A DNA stretch of 64,000 nucleotides, taken from positions 20,798-84,797 of the forward strand of contig MU400692.1 of NCBI GenBank assembly GCA_022578965.1. The letters run 5' to 3'. The DNA comes from Xylaria sp. FL1777. Taxonomy: Eukaryota; Ascomycota; Sordariomycetes; Xylariales; Xylariaceae. Positions 11,657-23,373 of the stretch are shown one piece after another. Numbering within the stretch: the first letter of the stretch is position 1; every line of letters starts with the position of its first letter. The position numbers and the translations under genes are program-made. The notes under the pieces were generated by a model, which was not told the DNA's origin, searched no databases, and worked only from the letters and a program-made list of their open reading frames with translations.

Positions 11657-14185
11657 CTAAAGTGATGGCAGTCCCTCTCGACAAATGGGACACTGCAGCC
11701 TAAACCTCATCCAGCCTTCTAGACATGTAGTGTGGAAAATATGTCGGCATGGTGTGACCATATACATGCGCCGGGCAAAGACACCTGCCACCCCGCCAGC
11801 CGTCGGATCATCCTCGCCAGCCTTGACCACTGGGACCTCAAGAACTTCTCGGCAGATGGCGCAGTCTATTACATGTATGTTTGTCCGTTTTTTGTCTCTG
11901 CCATCATCCCCGGATTTCACGCGCTCAAGAACCGGGCTGTTTGGTGTAGCAACGAGCCCAATAGGTAGACCTCCTGCTTCCATGTTGTCCTCCTTTAATA
12001 CCGGGTGATAATCCCACGCTTCTGGCATCCAGCCTTTTGGTAGCCCAAACCGAGGGCCTAGAACTGATTGCCCTACGAGGATCCAAATTTGAATCCAGAC
12101 CCACCCTACGAGAATCGTGAAAGCAGTCCAGTCTGGCTCGGCAAATGCGAAGTTCTCTGAGCAGATATAGAAGTAAGCAATGGGAAGCAGGCGTAGAATA
12201 GACTGTCCTACAACGAATTGCCATGATAGCGCTCGTCGGCAGTTTCGGTAGGCATTGCGATATATCTGTGGTGTCCACATTGATAGATAGACAAACACAA
12301 CGAAGTTGAAATATGCTACACGAATCGAAGGTCTCCAGGTGACGGCGGCAAGACTGAGGAAAAGGACGCAGATGCCTATAAGAACGAACCGGCCAAAAAT
12401 GGTACTAATAGGTGTCCCACTGTTTTGTGAAGTCGTAGTCGCTGCGGGCGTCCCAGCCGTAACAGGCGCAGGTAGAGTGGCATTGTTGGTATTGTTTGCA
12501 CTGATGCCATTGACTTCGGCGATTTCAGCATCAATATCTTGATCCGAAGGTATAATTATTGGAGGGGATGCGGTCCTCCCCGTGCCGGTGGGGGCGCTTT
12601 CGGGTGTTGTGGTTGAACGGTCCGGAGGTTGTTGCGGTCTCGGCGCATTGGTTGCAGGAGGATTCTGTCTCTCCCTTTCGCGCTCTTGTAGTCGCCATTC
12701 GGGCTCCTGAATCTTGTATATTTCCGAGACAAAGAAGATACCTACAGTCATGGAGAGGAAGGAAACACAGGTTACAATGAGGGAAGGTAATAGAGTGTTT
12801 GAGGCGGATAAACTCCATGCGGCGGAACCGGCAAAAACAATACCATCGGCAAGAAGCATCACGCTACCAGTATAGAAGCTGACGCGGCCGAGCGTCGAAG
12901 GAGTTGATGTTTCCCTCATCTGCAGCTTGAGCAACTGGGCTTGTATGAAGATCACAAAGGCTAGCCCTAGAAGCCAAGTGCTAACATTATGTAGAAAGAC
13001 CTCCTGCTTCACGCCCGACAAGTGCTCTCCATCTGTAGGGGCGTACGCTGGAGGTCCCTTGCTCTCAAGGAAAAAGGCGCAGTCGGGCGAGTAAAGCACA
13101 GCGGACATCTGTAGTCGCGGTGTTGACCTATGGGGCGTTCCTTGAGGAAAACGTAGCTCATTTTCGATGTTGTGAATTGCCTTGATGACATTTTCCGGCC
13201 CAGTAAGACTAGGCTGAACTTGAAGGATATCATGATCTAAGGGATGGATCTGGATGTAAAGGAGATACTCGCAGTGGGGAGCTGGATTCCACACTTCAGC
13301 GGGTGCATCTATGGTGGACGTCCAAGGATCGGACTGATCAGTGAAGGCTCGCCTCTCCTTTCTGTCCAATGTACTGCCTAAAGTCCTGTTCAAGAGCGCT
13401 TGACTCGATTCGAAGAAATCTGGCCTCGTGGTGAGATGAGGAAGGCCGAAGATGCCGGCGTACTTGTCACTCGTAGTGGTGAATAGCAGCACTCCTGTCT
13501 TAGGCCAATGGACACCGTGCAGCCGCATTTCCCAGCTGTTGCCAGTTCCGTCGACATCTTCAACAGTAACCGTCGTGGAGACGTGGCGAGCTTGAATTTC
13601 GTTCTCATGAGAGAACCTCAGATCCAGCTGTTCCGGTTCTGTCGCAGCATCTTCAGGATCATCGATCCGTACGAGTATCTTGCCCTCACGGCCGGTGACA
13701 TTCCTGCTCCAGTCGGAGTTCAGGCCATTCCACACGACGTCGGGGCTGATGTGGGTGAGATTGTAGCTCGAATGCGTCCTCGAGACAGATGCGTTGGAGC
13801 GCTCCCACAAGCCACGAACGACACCAGTGGCATTCTGCCAGACGGGCTCCTGGGTCTCGGGGATGCCCACAGCGTTGCGACTCCATTCTTCACAGCGACT
13901 CTTGAACCGGCCGAGATCCTCCCACGCAAAGTTATCTTCCTCCCGGAACCCCGTCAGGTTCAGATATCTGTGCTCGGTCTCGGGTGGTTCGTCGGGCTGC
14001 CGGGGTGCAAAGTCGCCCCATGCCGTGCTATTGAGGACGCCATGGGCGGCTCGTTGATGTGCGACGCGGTTGCGAACCTGCGCTGGGCCGGCAATGAGTC
14101 CGGGACCTGTGTCGGGGCTGGAGGCGAGCCAGAAGAGGAGGAAGATCAGGAAGAAGACGCGCGCGTTATCCTGAGCTTGTGGCAT
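11657..14185 (-). CDS. dscA: DSC E3 ubiquitin ligase complex subunit A (Dsc1/Tul1 type)
   Basis: A single exon of 842 residues. It has an N-terminal hydrophobic signal/anchor (about residues 9-22), then a long luminal region with many Asn-X-Ser/Thr sites, then several hydrophobic segments. Two groups of these (about 400-500 and 605-740) flank a Pro/Thr-rich cytosolic linker. A C-terminal RING-H2 domain shows CAIC, then PCRHIFHTTC and CPIC. This order is that of Tul1 and fission yeast Dsc1, the catalytic subunit of the Golgi/endosomal DSC ligase. In fungi that complex is needed for proteolytic activation of SREBP factors and for membrane-protein quality control. The gene is divergent from the HSBP1-like gene, 512 bp away. 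A large antisense open frame at 13508-14239 is a shadow. Confidence 0.93.
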   Translation of the reverse strand: MPQAQDNARVFFLIFLLFWLASSPDTGPGLIAGPAQVRNRVAHQRAAHGVLNSTAWGDFAPRQPDEPPETEHRYLNLTGFREEDNFAWEDLGRFKSRCEEWSRNAVGIPETQEPVWQNATGVVRGLWERSNASVSRTHSSYNLTHISPDVVWNGLNSDWSRNVTGREGKILVRIDDPEDAATEPEQLDLRFSHENEIQARHVSTTVTVEDVDGTGNSWEMRLHGVHWPKTGVLLFTTTSDKYAGIFGLPHLTTRPDFFESSQALLNRTLGSTLDRKERRAFTDQSDPWTSTIDAPAEVWNPAPHCEYLLYIQIHPLDHDILQVQPSLTGPENVIKAIHNIENELRFPQGTPHRSTPRLQMSAVLYSPDCAFFLESKGPPAYAPTDGEHLSGVKQEVFLHNVSTWLLGLAFVIFIQAQLLKLQMRETSTPSTLGRVSFYTGSVMLLADGIVFAGSAAWSLSASNTLLPSLIVTCVSFLSMTVGIFFVSEIYKIQEPEWRLQERERERQNPPATNAPRPQQPPDRSTTTPESAPTGTGRTASPPIIIPSDQDIDAEIAEVNGISANNTNNATLPAPVTAGTPAATTTSQNSGTPISTIFGRFVLIGICVLFLSLAAVTWRPSIRVAYFNFVVFVYLSMWTPQIYRNAYRNCRRALSWQFVVGQSILRLLPIAYFYICSENFAFAEPDWTAFTILVGWVWIQIWILVGQSVLGPRFGLPKGWMPEAWDYHPVLKEDNMEAGGLPIGLVATPNSPVLERVKSGDDGRDKKRTNIHVIDCAICREVLEVPVVKAGEDDPTAGGVAGVFARRMYMVTPCRHIFHTTCLEGWMRFRLQCPICREGLPSL

Positions 14186-14697
14186 GGCAATTTCGGATTT
14201 CGAGTTTCCATCACGTCACTACGCCGACATGACGATTGAGTTTATGCGAGGGCCGGGATTTGTACGCTCTCAGACCAGTAGAATAGTTGGATGTGAGCAC
14301 AAAGGAAGGTTTGCGCTGCAGCCCGTGTTTGTAGATGTCATCATATACCTAGAAATTAGCAGTTCGCAACTTTCGCAAGGGTACCTCATGTTGTAGTGTA
14401 GGCAGGTACACAGAAGGTTACCTAGGTACTGTGTAAGCCACAACTCTGCTGTTAACATGGGTACAGCTAGCGCTCTTTAGAGTACATCTGGCATGCACCA
14501 TGCGCTATGCTATGCACCACATATAAAGTACCGGTACTTGCTTACAGGGGCTATGCCAACTTTATCATTGGCATAATTGCCTGGTAAAAGATTGGTCTGA
14601 CAAAGGACGACACAAGGCAATCAACTGCACCATATATACAACCCAGTACAATCACAAAGAATACATTCAACTTATCTCACGAGATCTAGAATAGAAT
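14186..14697. promoter_or_regulatory. Shared divergent promoter region, dscA / HSBP1-like
   Basis: This 512-bp intergenic stretch lies between two divergently transcribed genes and must hold both promoters. It contains one exact TACCTAGGTA palindrome at 14419-14428. I assign no factor to it. Confidence 0.5.
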
Positions 14698-15057
14698 ATG
14701 TCGTCGAAGAAAGAAGAAGAAAATACAACCAACGATACCGGCAATGTAATTCCATCTTCTCCCTTGCAAGCTGCCGGTGGCCACTAGCTAACCATTTGCT
14801 TCTACCTAGAGCTCAGACGAACTGACAGCCGTCGTTGAGGAGCTACTGAATTCCCTGTCCAATAAGTTTACAACCGTGTCGAGCGAGATATTTGCAAAGA
14901 GTACGTGCGCCGCCTACAGACGAAACCCCAGGCTATATATACTACGGGACTGACCCAGTGGTCCACAGTGGACGAGATGTCGCGCCGTCTAGACAACCTC
15001 GAAGCCGCTCTCCGCGCCAACGAGGAGAAGACCCCCGGTTCACCATCGAAGACATGA
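14698..15057 (+). CDS. Heat shock factor binding protein 1-like small coiled coil
   Basis: Three exons join cleanly: 14698-14745, 14810-14900 and 14969-15057, giving 228 nt and 75 residues. Both introns have good donors (gtaatt, gtacgt) and branch-like sites (GCTAAC, CTGAC). The product reads ELTAVVEELLNSLSNKFTTV, then SSEIFAKMDEMSRRLDNLEA, which is the heptad core of HSBP1. HSBP1 is a small trimeric or hexameric coiled-coil protein that binds heat shock factor in animals and plants and has also been linked to WASH complex assembly. The role in fungi is little known. The first 16 residues are low-complexity (Lys/Glu/Asn). No exon is long enough to be noticed as an open frame alone. The second intron could use an earlier AG, but only the AG at 14967-14968 keeps the family frame. 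Confidence 0.88.
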
Positions 15058-15264
15058 TCACGGAGACGGCTTTATCATGGATGTATCATGGCGTTATATT
15101 ATGATTATGACAAGTGCATGGCGTTTCTTGGAGTTGGGGCTCGAGGGGAAAACAAGGAGACAGATGGCAATTCTACACAATGACGCAGCAGGCGCGGTTA
15201 TTTCACATAGCAGACTCAATTGGTATCCTCTGAACGCAGATTTTCGGGCCAAAACATCACTGCT

Positions 15265-16435
15265 TTAAAGCTCTTCCTTGCCAACGACCTTCTCGACGAC
15301 CTGGTCAATGTACTTCTTGAGGATGTTGGACTTGCTCTTCAGCTCGTCCAGCTTGGAGGGAGCTAGACCGCCCTTCTGGATAATGTTGTCTAGACGCGCC
15401 GACTCCTTGGCCACCCAGCCTTCGTTCTGGGCAAGCCTGTCGAACACCTTGATGTAGTATTCGGCATACTTGTACTCAGCGTCTTTGGTCAGACTCTCAA
15501 CAACCTTCTTGGCCTCAGCTGTCAGCTCGGCCAGCTTCTCAGTGCCGGCTGAGTATTTTAGAGCAATGTGGTTCAGAACATCGATAGTGCCAGCAGTGGC
15601 ATCGAGGCCGCCGCCGGGAACGCGGTGGGTGCCAGCCTTCGAGTTGATGAACTCGAGGAGTTCAGCCTCAGTTCGACCGCCGTTATAGTCCTCGGGCTCG
15701 GTTGAGCCTTTGGGGAAGAATTTGATAGTGGGATACGACGTGACTTCGTTCTCCTTTGCAGTGGCCTTGCTGTTGTCTGCTTCGGCGTCGACCTTCGCAA
15801 TAACAACGCTGGGTTCGCTGATGAAGTCTTCGGCGACGGTTTCCCAGATCGGGGCCAAGTTCTTGCAGTCTAGATCTGGATTAGCGAGTACTTCTGACGT
15901 AGTTGCCTGTGACATATGACTTACGCCCACACCACGGTGCTGTGAATGCAACGAGCACGTTCTTGTCACCACCAATAGTCTTCTTGAATGTCGCATCTGT
16001 CAACATCTCTACCTGACTAGGCAATTGCTGCACCTTCTTGGCCTTTGCACCAGTCTTCTCGGCGATAAACTTGGTCAAGCTCTCCAGATCCCTACCGCCC
16101 TTGTATTCCTCTGGCTTATCGCTCTTGCCGTCGAACCATTTTAATGTCGGGAAGCCCTGAATGCCGAATCGCTTTCCGAGAGCCTTCTCGGCATCGGCAT
16201 CGACCTTGGCGATTTGGACATGATTTGATGTGGCGAAGGCCTGGCCCAATTCTTCGTAGACGGGAGCGAGCTTCTTGCAGTGCCCACACCAGGGGGCAAA
16301 GAATTCGACGAGCGTAGGCTTGCCGGACTTGAGGACGACCTTGTCAAAGTTATCGGGGATCAGGTCGAGAACAGCCGACTTGGCTGCGACCACGGCGGTC
16401 AGACCGGCGAGCACGAAGCTCTTGAGCAAAACCAT
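15265..16435 (-). CDS. ER protein disulfide isomerase with two thioredoxin domains and an ERp29-like C-terminus
   Basis: Two exons, 16435-15925 and 15869-15265, are separated by a 55-nt intron and encode 371 residues. The ATG at 16435 has a strong context (ACCATGG); the codon two positions upstream is GTG. A signal peptide (about residues 1-18) is followed by thioredoxin domain a with FFAPWCGHCKK (CGHC 50-53) and a second domain with CGHC at 169-172. The His codon of the second site is split by the intron. The remaining ~110 residues are helical and resemble the ERp29 C-terminal domain. This is the layout of fungal TigA/Erp38. The protein ends in KEEL, a likely variant of the KDEL/HDEL retrieval signal. 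It should catalyse disulfide formation and isomerisation in the ER lumen. Confidence 0.93.
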
Positions 16436-17358
16436 GGTCACTTGAGATCACGATGAGAATAATAGATTGTGGTACCAATGGCAAGGGTAGAAGCTAGTAC
16501 GACGATGGAAACCACTCTTGAATTGAGTAGAAAGTCAGTTCTTCTTATGTAGTTAAGCTGTTAATAATTGGTAAGAGGGGCTTTGAAATCAACTAAAGAT
16601 GCCACATTTGCCATTGTGCGTCACAGCACAAAGCAGCTTTAACCTTTTTAACTCTGACTGGCAGGGATCTGCTTTACACTACACTGAGGCTATTTACCTA
16701 ATTAGGTATTGTAGCATAGGCACTGGGCGGCTTAGCCTCTTATCGATAGTAATGACATACGATGTACTAGATAAGCAACTTATCAAACTCCTTCAGCGTA
16801 TTTCCGGTAGTCAAGCGCAATAAAGCATGCCGGTTATTTGCCCAGGACGGCATCAGGAATCAGATAGAGAGAAGCAGCGGGTAAAAACAAAACACCCGGG
16901 TCTTGGGAGCCTCTGACAATGTGCATAAACCCCAAGGCATTCAATTGGAGAGCTTTGACCTAAGCTAGGTACAACATTATCAGATCGGTTCCCAAGGTAG
17001 CGAGTAGCATGAAAGAGGGAAAGGAAATCCCACGTCGAACTTTATAGATTTTAGAATTTTCTTCATTTGATTCTATTCATTCATGCTGTAAACTACAGTG
17101 TTCATAACGACGAACGTCGAGATTAGAGGGGAGATGGAACGAGCCTTGGTGGATATATACAGTGTACATGGCCCAGCAGGAATCCCATTTTGTTGTTGTA
17201 CAGTTTACGTATAGCTTCCCCATCCCATATACACTAATCTGGCGTAAACTCCGTGTTTCCCCTGCGCCCCAATGGAGAACAAAAGCAGAAGTAAACCGCC
17301 GGCTCGTTCGGACCCCTCATACAATGTAATAATTCATTCATAGCATTCATCGAAGTTC
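16436..17358. other. Intergenic, no gene seen
   Basis: This holds the 5' flank of the PDI gene and the 3' flank of EF-Tu, both on the minus strand. Nothing else is recognised. Confidence 0.6.
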
Positions 17359-18752
17359 TCATTCCACAATGCGAGTAATGATACCAGTGGCCACGGTCCG
17401 GCCACCTTCACGGACGTTGACACGCTGACCAGCCTCAATGGCAATAGGTGAGTGCAGATGAGCAACCATTTCGACGTTGTCACCAGGCATAACCATGCGC
17501 GACTTGTCCTCGACGTCGTCGGGGAAGAAGAGGGAACAAGCTTCGTCGGCAGTACGCAGGAACATTTGAGGTCTGTAGTTCTCGGTGAATCCGGTGTGAC
17601 GACCGCCTTCCTCCTTACTCAAGACGTACATGGAGAGCATGAACTTTGTGTGAGCTTTAACGGTGCCGGGTTTGACGATGACCATACCACGCTTGACATC
17701 CTCACGGCGGATACCACGCAGGAGAAGACCCGAGTTGTCACCAGCACGAGACTCGTCGCAGGACTTCTTGAAGGTCTCGATATCTGTAACCTTAGTCTTA
17801 ATCACATCACCACCTTTACCAATCAACTCGACTTCGGAGTCTCTCTTCAATGTGCCACGCTCGACACGGCCAGAGGCAACGGTTCCACGCCCAGCAATGG
17901 AGAAGACATCCTCGACGGACATCAAGAAAGGCTTGTCGAGGTCACGCTCGGGGGTTGGGATCCATGTGTCAACAGCGTCGAGCAACTCATCGATTTTCTG
18001 TGTACCGATATCTTCACGCTTGTTCTCCAGTGCCATAAGAGCAGAACCCATAATGACGGGAGTTTCTTCGCCCTCAAAACCGTAGTGAGTGAGAAGCTCA
18101 CGCATCTCCATCTCGACGAGCTCCAACATTTCAGGGTCATCAATGGCGTCAACTTTGTTGACGAAGACGACAATCTTCTGGACACCGACCTGGCGGGCCA
18201 GCAGCAAATGTTCTCGGGTCTGGGGCATCTGTCCATCGGAGGCGGCGACGACAATGATAGCGCCGTCCATGTTGGCGGCACCCGTAATCATGTTCTTGAT
18301 GTAATCGGCGTGACCAGGGCAGTCGACGTGGGAGTAATGGCGCGCTTCGGTTGCGTATTCGATATGCGCTGTCGAGATTGTGATACCACGCTTTCGCTCT
18401 TCAGGGGCCTTGTCAATTGAGCCATATTCTAGGAAGTTGGCCAGTCCCTTCTCGGACTGTCTCTTGGTGATGGCGGCAGATAGAGTGGTCTACCGTCCCC
18501 CGGGTTAGCTGCACAATGCCTAGTAGAAAGTCCGGAGTCGGACGCTGGGTTCTTGCGCATTCGTACCTTGCCGTGATCGACGTGACCAATGGTACCAATG
18601 TTAACGTGCGGCTTCGATCTCTCGAAAACGGCATATGATCGCGCTAGGTTAAGTCGGCCAGCAAAGTCTAACGGGTTGGCAGCGCTGCCGGGCCTGAGGC
18701 AGTGGCGCGACGCGCGTAGGAAAGGCGCAACTGTCCTGAGAGCAACAGGCAT
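17359..18752 (-). CDS. tuf1: Mitochondrial translation elongation factor EF-Tu
   Basis: Two exons, 18752-18567 and 18489-17359, are separated by a 77-nt intron and encode 438 residues, the usual length. The first ~45 residues are Arg/Ala-rich and lack acidic residues until residue 29, fitting a mitochondrial targeting sequence. GTPase motifs are GHVDHGKTT (the intron falls exactly between K62 and T63), [12 protein letters not shown] and GSAL. The beta-barrel domains II and III follow and the protein ends TGIITRIVE. It delivers aminoacyl-tRNA to the mitochondrial ribosome. The 322-codon open frame on the opposite strand (17452-18420) is only a shadow of this strongly codon-biased gene. Confidence 0.97.
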
Positions 18753-19235
18753 CTTGATTAGAGGCCGTCAAGGCTGAATGAATAACAACAAAACCAGAAC
18801 AAACGAGGAAATATAAGGGGGGGTCAGATGGAGGGAGTCGGATAGAGGTTGAGGAAGATGGAGATTGATAAATTATCGCCAGTATCTTGCCGGTTCGTCA
18901 AAAGCTCCAGACAGCTGCGACCAGAAAAATTTCGTGCTAGATGCTAACTAGCGCTAGGTGGGTCTAACGTACGATAACAGCTCCCTATCATACTGTACAG
19001 TAGCTGCCCTAAACACTAAATATGTATGACGTAGGTAGGTACCCATTGAGCTCATGGTGATGATATATCGGATCTTCAATTACGACTCTATCTAGTATCT
19101 ACTCTTCAAGTGCATTCTTAAGAGAGACGACGGAGACAATATTTCCATTGTAGGAAAAACAAAAAAGGCCCTTCAGTTTGGGGTGCGTGCGCTAAACGCT
19201 AAACGCCAACCGCGTGCGGAACGGTACATTTTGGT
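18753..19235. other. Intergenic, no gene seen
   Basis: This is the 5' flank of EF-Tu and the 3' flank of the peptidase gene. A tandem GTAGGTAGGTACC motif lies near 19030. Nothing further is recognised. Confidence 0.6.
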
Positions 19236-21540
19236 TCACGGATAGCTAGCAGCCCGGCCGCTTCGTTCGACAAGATATGCCTTCAACGGATTGCTGTGGT
19301 CAAGCTGCTGAGATAAGGTGAATGCGGAAAAATGAGCTCGTAGTTCTTCATAAGCTTGCTTGTGGATTCCATTGACCTGGAGCCGAGAGAGAGCCTCGTC
19401 TGCTTCATAGCCTAACGATGTCCAGGGTCTGTCGAAGCATTTACACGTGGGCCATTCACCCTCGTTGCCCGAGTCGGATTTGAATTTTGGCGGTGGTGGG
19501 AGAATGCCCTCGTTGAGATATGCCCGGACGTGTTCTACTGTGCAGCCCGAAATACAAGACAGGGAGCAGTGGCCAATTCCATCTTGCTCAACGATGCTTG
19601 CATTGGCGAATTTTCGCGTCATCTCAAGTGCATGGCCAAGTGGTGTCACTGGGTCGAGAGTGTTGGAGATGAAAAGAATAGGGAAGTTCGTCTCGATGAG
19701 CGCCGGCTTATGGGCAGGGTGATCGTCCCAGCGCATTGGGGGTTCTTTACTTTTGATCTCCCATCCATTACAACCAAGATTCGGTTCCGTACCGAACCAC
19801 TGCAAGTAAGGATTAGCTTATGGAATACCCACAACAGTTTGGCTGTGGCGGAACCTACGACATCCGCAAACCACGAATAAGATGCTGCCTTTTCAAATCG
19901 ATCCTGGAGCCCGGTTACGTTCTCGTTCAGCTTGTATCGCTTATCACTACAGGCTATTCCCCTCATAGCATCATCTGGCCAGAGAGGAAGTGTGATGTTG
20001 CTGCAAAGTGTCACCATACCCGCACCCTGCGCTATGTCCCCCAGTCTACCATTGAAGGCATGGTCTAGCAGTTCAGCGATCAGAGGGAAGCCAACAATGG
20101 GTGCATACAAGCCGGCGAAGAATATCGACTTCTTCATGTCGCTCGCCGTAACCAAAGCAGGAAGGTTTATATCAGGAAGAATTACGGTGGCAGGCTGTTT
20201 TTCGAGCAACGACAACGTCTCACTAAAGCGATTCCTGATGTCCTCTGGGCGATCTCCGGTACGGTAAAAGTTGCACAGAGCCCCTGCTTCAGCACAGTAG
20301 ACAAAGAACCTATCCCAGATAGCGTCGGCATCAGCAGTACTTCCCTCCCAAGTTGGATTAACGTAACGGTCAGCGTGGACGACACCATCCAAGACGAGTC
20401 TCCCGACTTTATCAGGAAACATAGAAGCAAAGGTAGCGCCGAGAAATGTGCCATAGGAAAACCCCCAATATACGAGTTTCCCCTGTAGACTAGCTTGGCT
20501 CTTTTTATGATCATTCGAGTTTTGGTGTTCCCTAAGCGGATGAATGGCTTCCGATTGCACAGGTTGGATTATTCGACTACTCGATCTCCATTCGTCCCAG
20601 GCATGGATGATTGAGAGCATGTCTCGTGCGCTGTTTGGAGTACTCATGTGACGAAAGATGCTACCATCACCTTCCGACTCATCCACTCGCTGACACAATT
20701 CAGCCATTGTTCTTGCCCGAGCGTTTAACATAGTCAAAGCTACATTGCTGGAGTTTGTCAGACCGGCTCCTTGTCCACCAGTGACCCAGGTGAGTCTGTT
20801 CATATACGCGACATTACGCCCCGAGACCCCGTTAGGACTGTTTGGTGATGCAAAACAGTCGGCTTTGGGAGTTGAAGCCCCGACTCCACGTGGATCGAAA
20901 CCAATAATGTCGTGCTGATCGCCCACCAAAAGCTGAAGACCGTTGGCCCTCATCTGGGCAAGCACAACTCCGCTGCCTCCTGGGCCACCTGGGTTGATGA
21001 GGAGAGGGGCCTCGGCATACGTCGACGGATCTTGTGTGCGACCGGCCCCAGCCGCCATTATCAAGGCGAGATGGACTTTGGGGTGGTTAGCAGACTCATT
21101 CAACGGACGACTGTAATCCATTGGCACTGTGAGCCTCGCGCAGTGGAAGTTGGGACCGTAGATTCCAAAGCATGGCTGCCACTTGAGCTTCTCACTCGGT
21201 GTGATCTATCCACCCGCCTTAGTCAGTTCATACAGTATGACAAGCTCCGGTACTACCAGGTGCTACACACATCGAGCCATTCGGTCCATAGTTCAGCGCT
21301 CTCTGGATTGGGTCCCTCGTTCAGGGCATGATCATGAGAATGCCCTTGAAATAGCGCTCGAGCATTGAGACTACAAACAAGAGCAAACAGAAACAGGATG
21401 CGTATATATTTCCAATTCCTGAGGTGTTCTCTTATCCCAGACCATCGTGGTCGTGCATTCGAAGGTTCCAAGGGCGGCCTAATAAGGGAGCCTTCCTCTC
21501 CTTTAAACCGAGAGACTGGACCTGGTCCAATCTGGTCCAT
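19236..21540 (-). CDS. Membrane-anchored serine peptidase of the tripeptidyl aminopeptidase (TAP, alpha/beta hydrolase) family
   Basis: Three exons, 21540-21271, 21205-19859 and 19799-19236, encode 726 residues. The introns are 65 and 59 nt. I chose the ATG at 21540 (purine at -3, G at +4); an in-frame ATG at 21621 would add 27 residues. A hydrophobic segment (IRILFLFALVCSL) near residue 45 follows a basic stretch, so the protein is probably a type II membrane protein or is secreted after cleavage. The alpha/beta-hydrolase core shows NPGGPGGSG (oxyanion region), GFDPRGVG, the nucleophile elbow GFSYG (Ser340), Asp588 in NTLDPVTP and His616 in DGIGHCS. The C-terminal part is the TAP-like domain. 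An insert near 310-335 (QNSNDHKKSQASLQ) is unusual but stays in frame. Confidence 0.88.
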
Positions 21541-23373
21541 TTCTTGTTGAATGGTGTCACGACGAGGCGAAACTGTCAAGATTCGGTTGTGATAAATTGT
21601 TGGAGTTAGGAGCGGGGACATCTACATAACAGCCGAGTCGTGAGATGTGGTTGTACCGCGTAATGATCCTACAGCCTATCAGTAACGATATCTACGTAGG
21701 CGAGGTTATTCCATATGCGGTTTAGGTAGGGGCGCGTCTTCCATGGCCGACTTTGACTTTGGGCCAGTCTATTCATAAATCTAGAATGACAGCGTCCTAG
21801 ATTTCAAGCCCATATCAATTCTCAGGAAGTTGATGCCCGTGTATTGATGTATTTTACTGAATTTCCCTTACCTAGGTACCTTGTTATGTAAGCCCGTCTG
21901 TCTAGCCCGAAGTGGCTTTCAGCGAAATGTGGCTCAGCATGTTGCTCACCTATACATTTGGTCACTGCGTCTCGCTCGCATTAGTGCTGGCGACCCATCA
22001 CGATCTCAATATCACGTTTCAATTTTTCGGCATCTATCACCCAAAACTATCATCTACTACTACTCCTAACTTCCTATCAATGTAAACTGCCTGGTTTGTC
22101 TTCTGTGTTGGCTTTGGCGTTAATGCTTAATGCGGAATCGATGGTTTTGCATTCAAGAGTGCTGATCGGCTCCATGCTTTTCATCTCACGTGTTGAGTAT
22201 CGTCTAAGCCTCTCGTCTGAGTTATGTAAATGAGCCATTACCATGGTAGGAAGAACATTCTATACATTCAAAGTTACTTGGGTAGTCTACCGAAGCGTCC
22301 GAACAGTTACTACCTACCCCAAATCCATCCAACCTTGACTGTCCAACCCGTGAAGACGGTCGTAGGATCTACGTGTATCAATCACCTAACAATCAACTAA
22401 GATGAGTTTCTTCCTGGCCAAAACGACCCAGCTACAGTCTTATCGCCGCAGCACCTATATTAGATGAACAGCGACAACTATTTATGAAATATACAACCTT
22501 TCGAAGCCTTGGATGAGTATTTCCAGTCCGTCAGCGCCAAGCTTCATCTTAAGTAGTGTTATATTGATGTACCAAGAATGTTCTACGCCTGATACCAGAG
22601 GCTCAAACAATAACAATGGCCCTGCCAAACACGCTCGACCTTGGCTGAGCAAAGATTCAGAGGCGCGATAGATGCCGAATATGCTCTTGGCCGGTCGTCA
22701 AGAAGAACTTGGCGGTATCTTGGCGGGTCTCAAGACAGACTGACCCACTCCAAAGTGTGATACATGCGTCTCACACGTTCTTCGCAGTAGATACCTCATC
22801 ACATCTTTTACTGATTGCCTCACCGCATTGACGGATTTGCAGTACTTGGCATCCTCAGCCAAGGGTTCGTGACCGCGCAGTTGCTCCGACGATAGTCTAC
22901 AAGAGTATGTTTCCTACGGACGGAGCCAATCACCATGTAGCAAAACTATCCGATCTATGTAGTCGAGAGGCAATGCATGGCGATCTCTTCTCTTCCACGC
23001 CTTGTCAAGGATATTTTTGGACAGTAGATGGGACACCTTGGCAGCTCCCCAACGTTGTTTCTGTGCTGTCATGGGAGATGAAGTCCCGGCTTGGCATATC
23101 TCTCTTTCTGGGGAGTTGACTAAACCTTCAACATATATGAAGACAAGCGTTGGTCTACAACATCGGTTTCTTCTCTTCAGCTGTGCTCAAGTCTTCGATC
23201 CAATTATTTCACTTTCGGTCTCTTCTTTGCTTCTGTTGTACAGATTAATCTTCCTTTCTTTCTTCCGCTGGTCGTCGCTGGTCGTTATCTTGATACTATA
23301 CTCTCTTTGATATCCTTCCCTGTAATATAAAACGACCTGGTACCATAATCGGAATCATCAAAAAGCATCCAAT
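21541..23373. other. Intergenic, no gene seen
   Basis: About 1.8 kb between divergent genes. It contains an exact TACCTAGGTA at 21869-21878 and a T/C-rich stretch near 23170-23310, typical of a fungal promoter, just ahead of the secreted-protein gene. Confidence 0.55.

Noticed and set aside
13508..14239. 243-codon open frame on the plus strand
   Set aside because: It is antisense to the dscA N-terminal region and has no recognisable features.
17452..18420. 322-codon open frame on the plus strand
   Set aside because: It is exactly antisense to mitochondrial EF-Tu, shows no domain, and such shadows are common opposite GC-biased coding exons.
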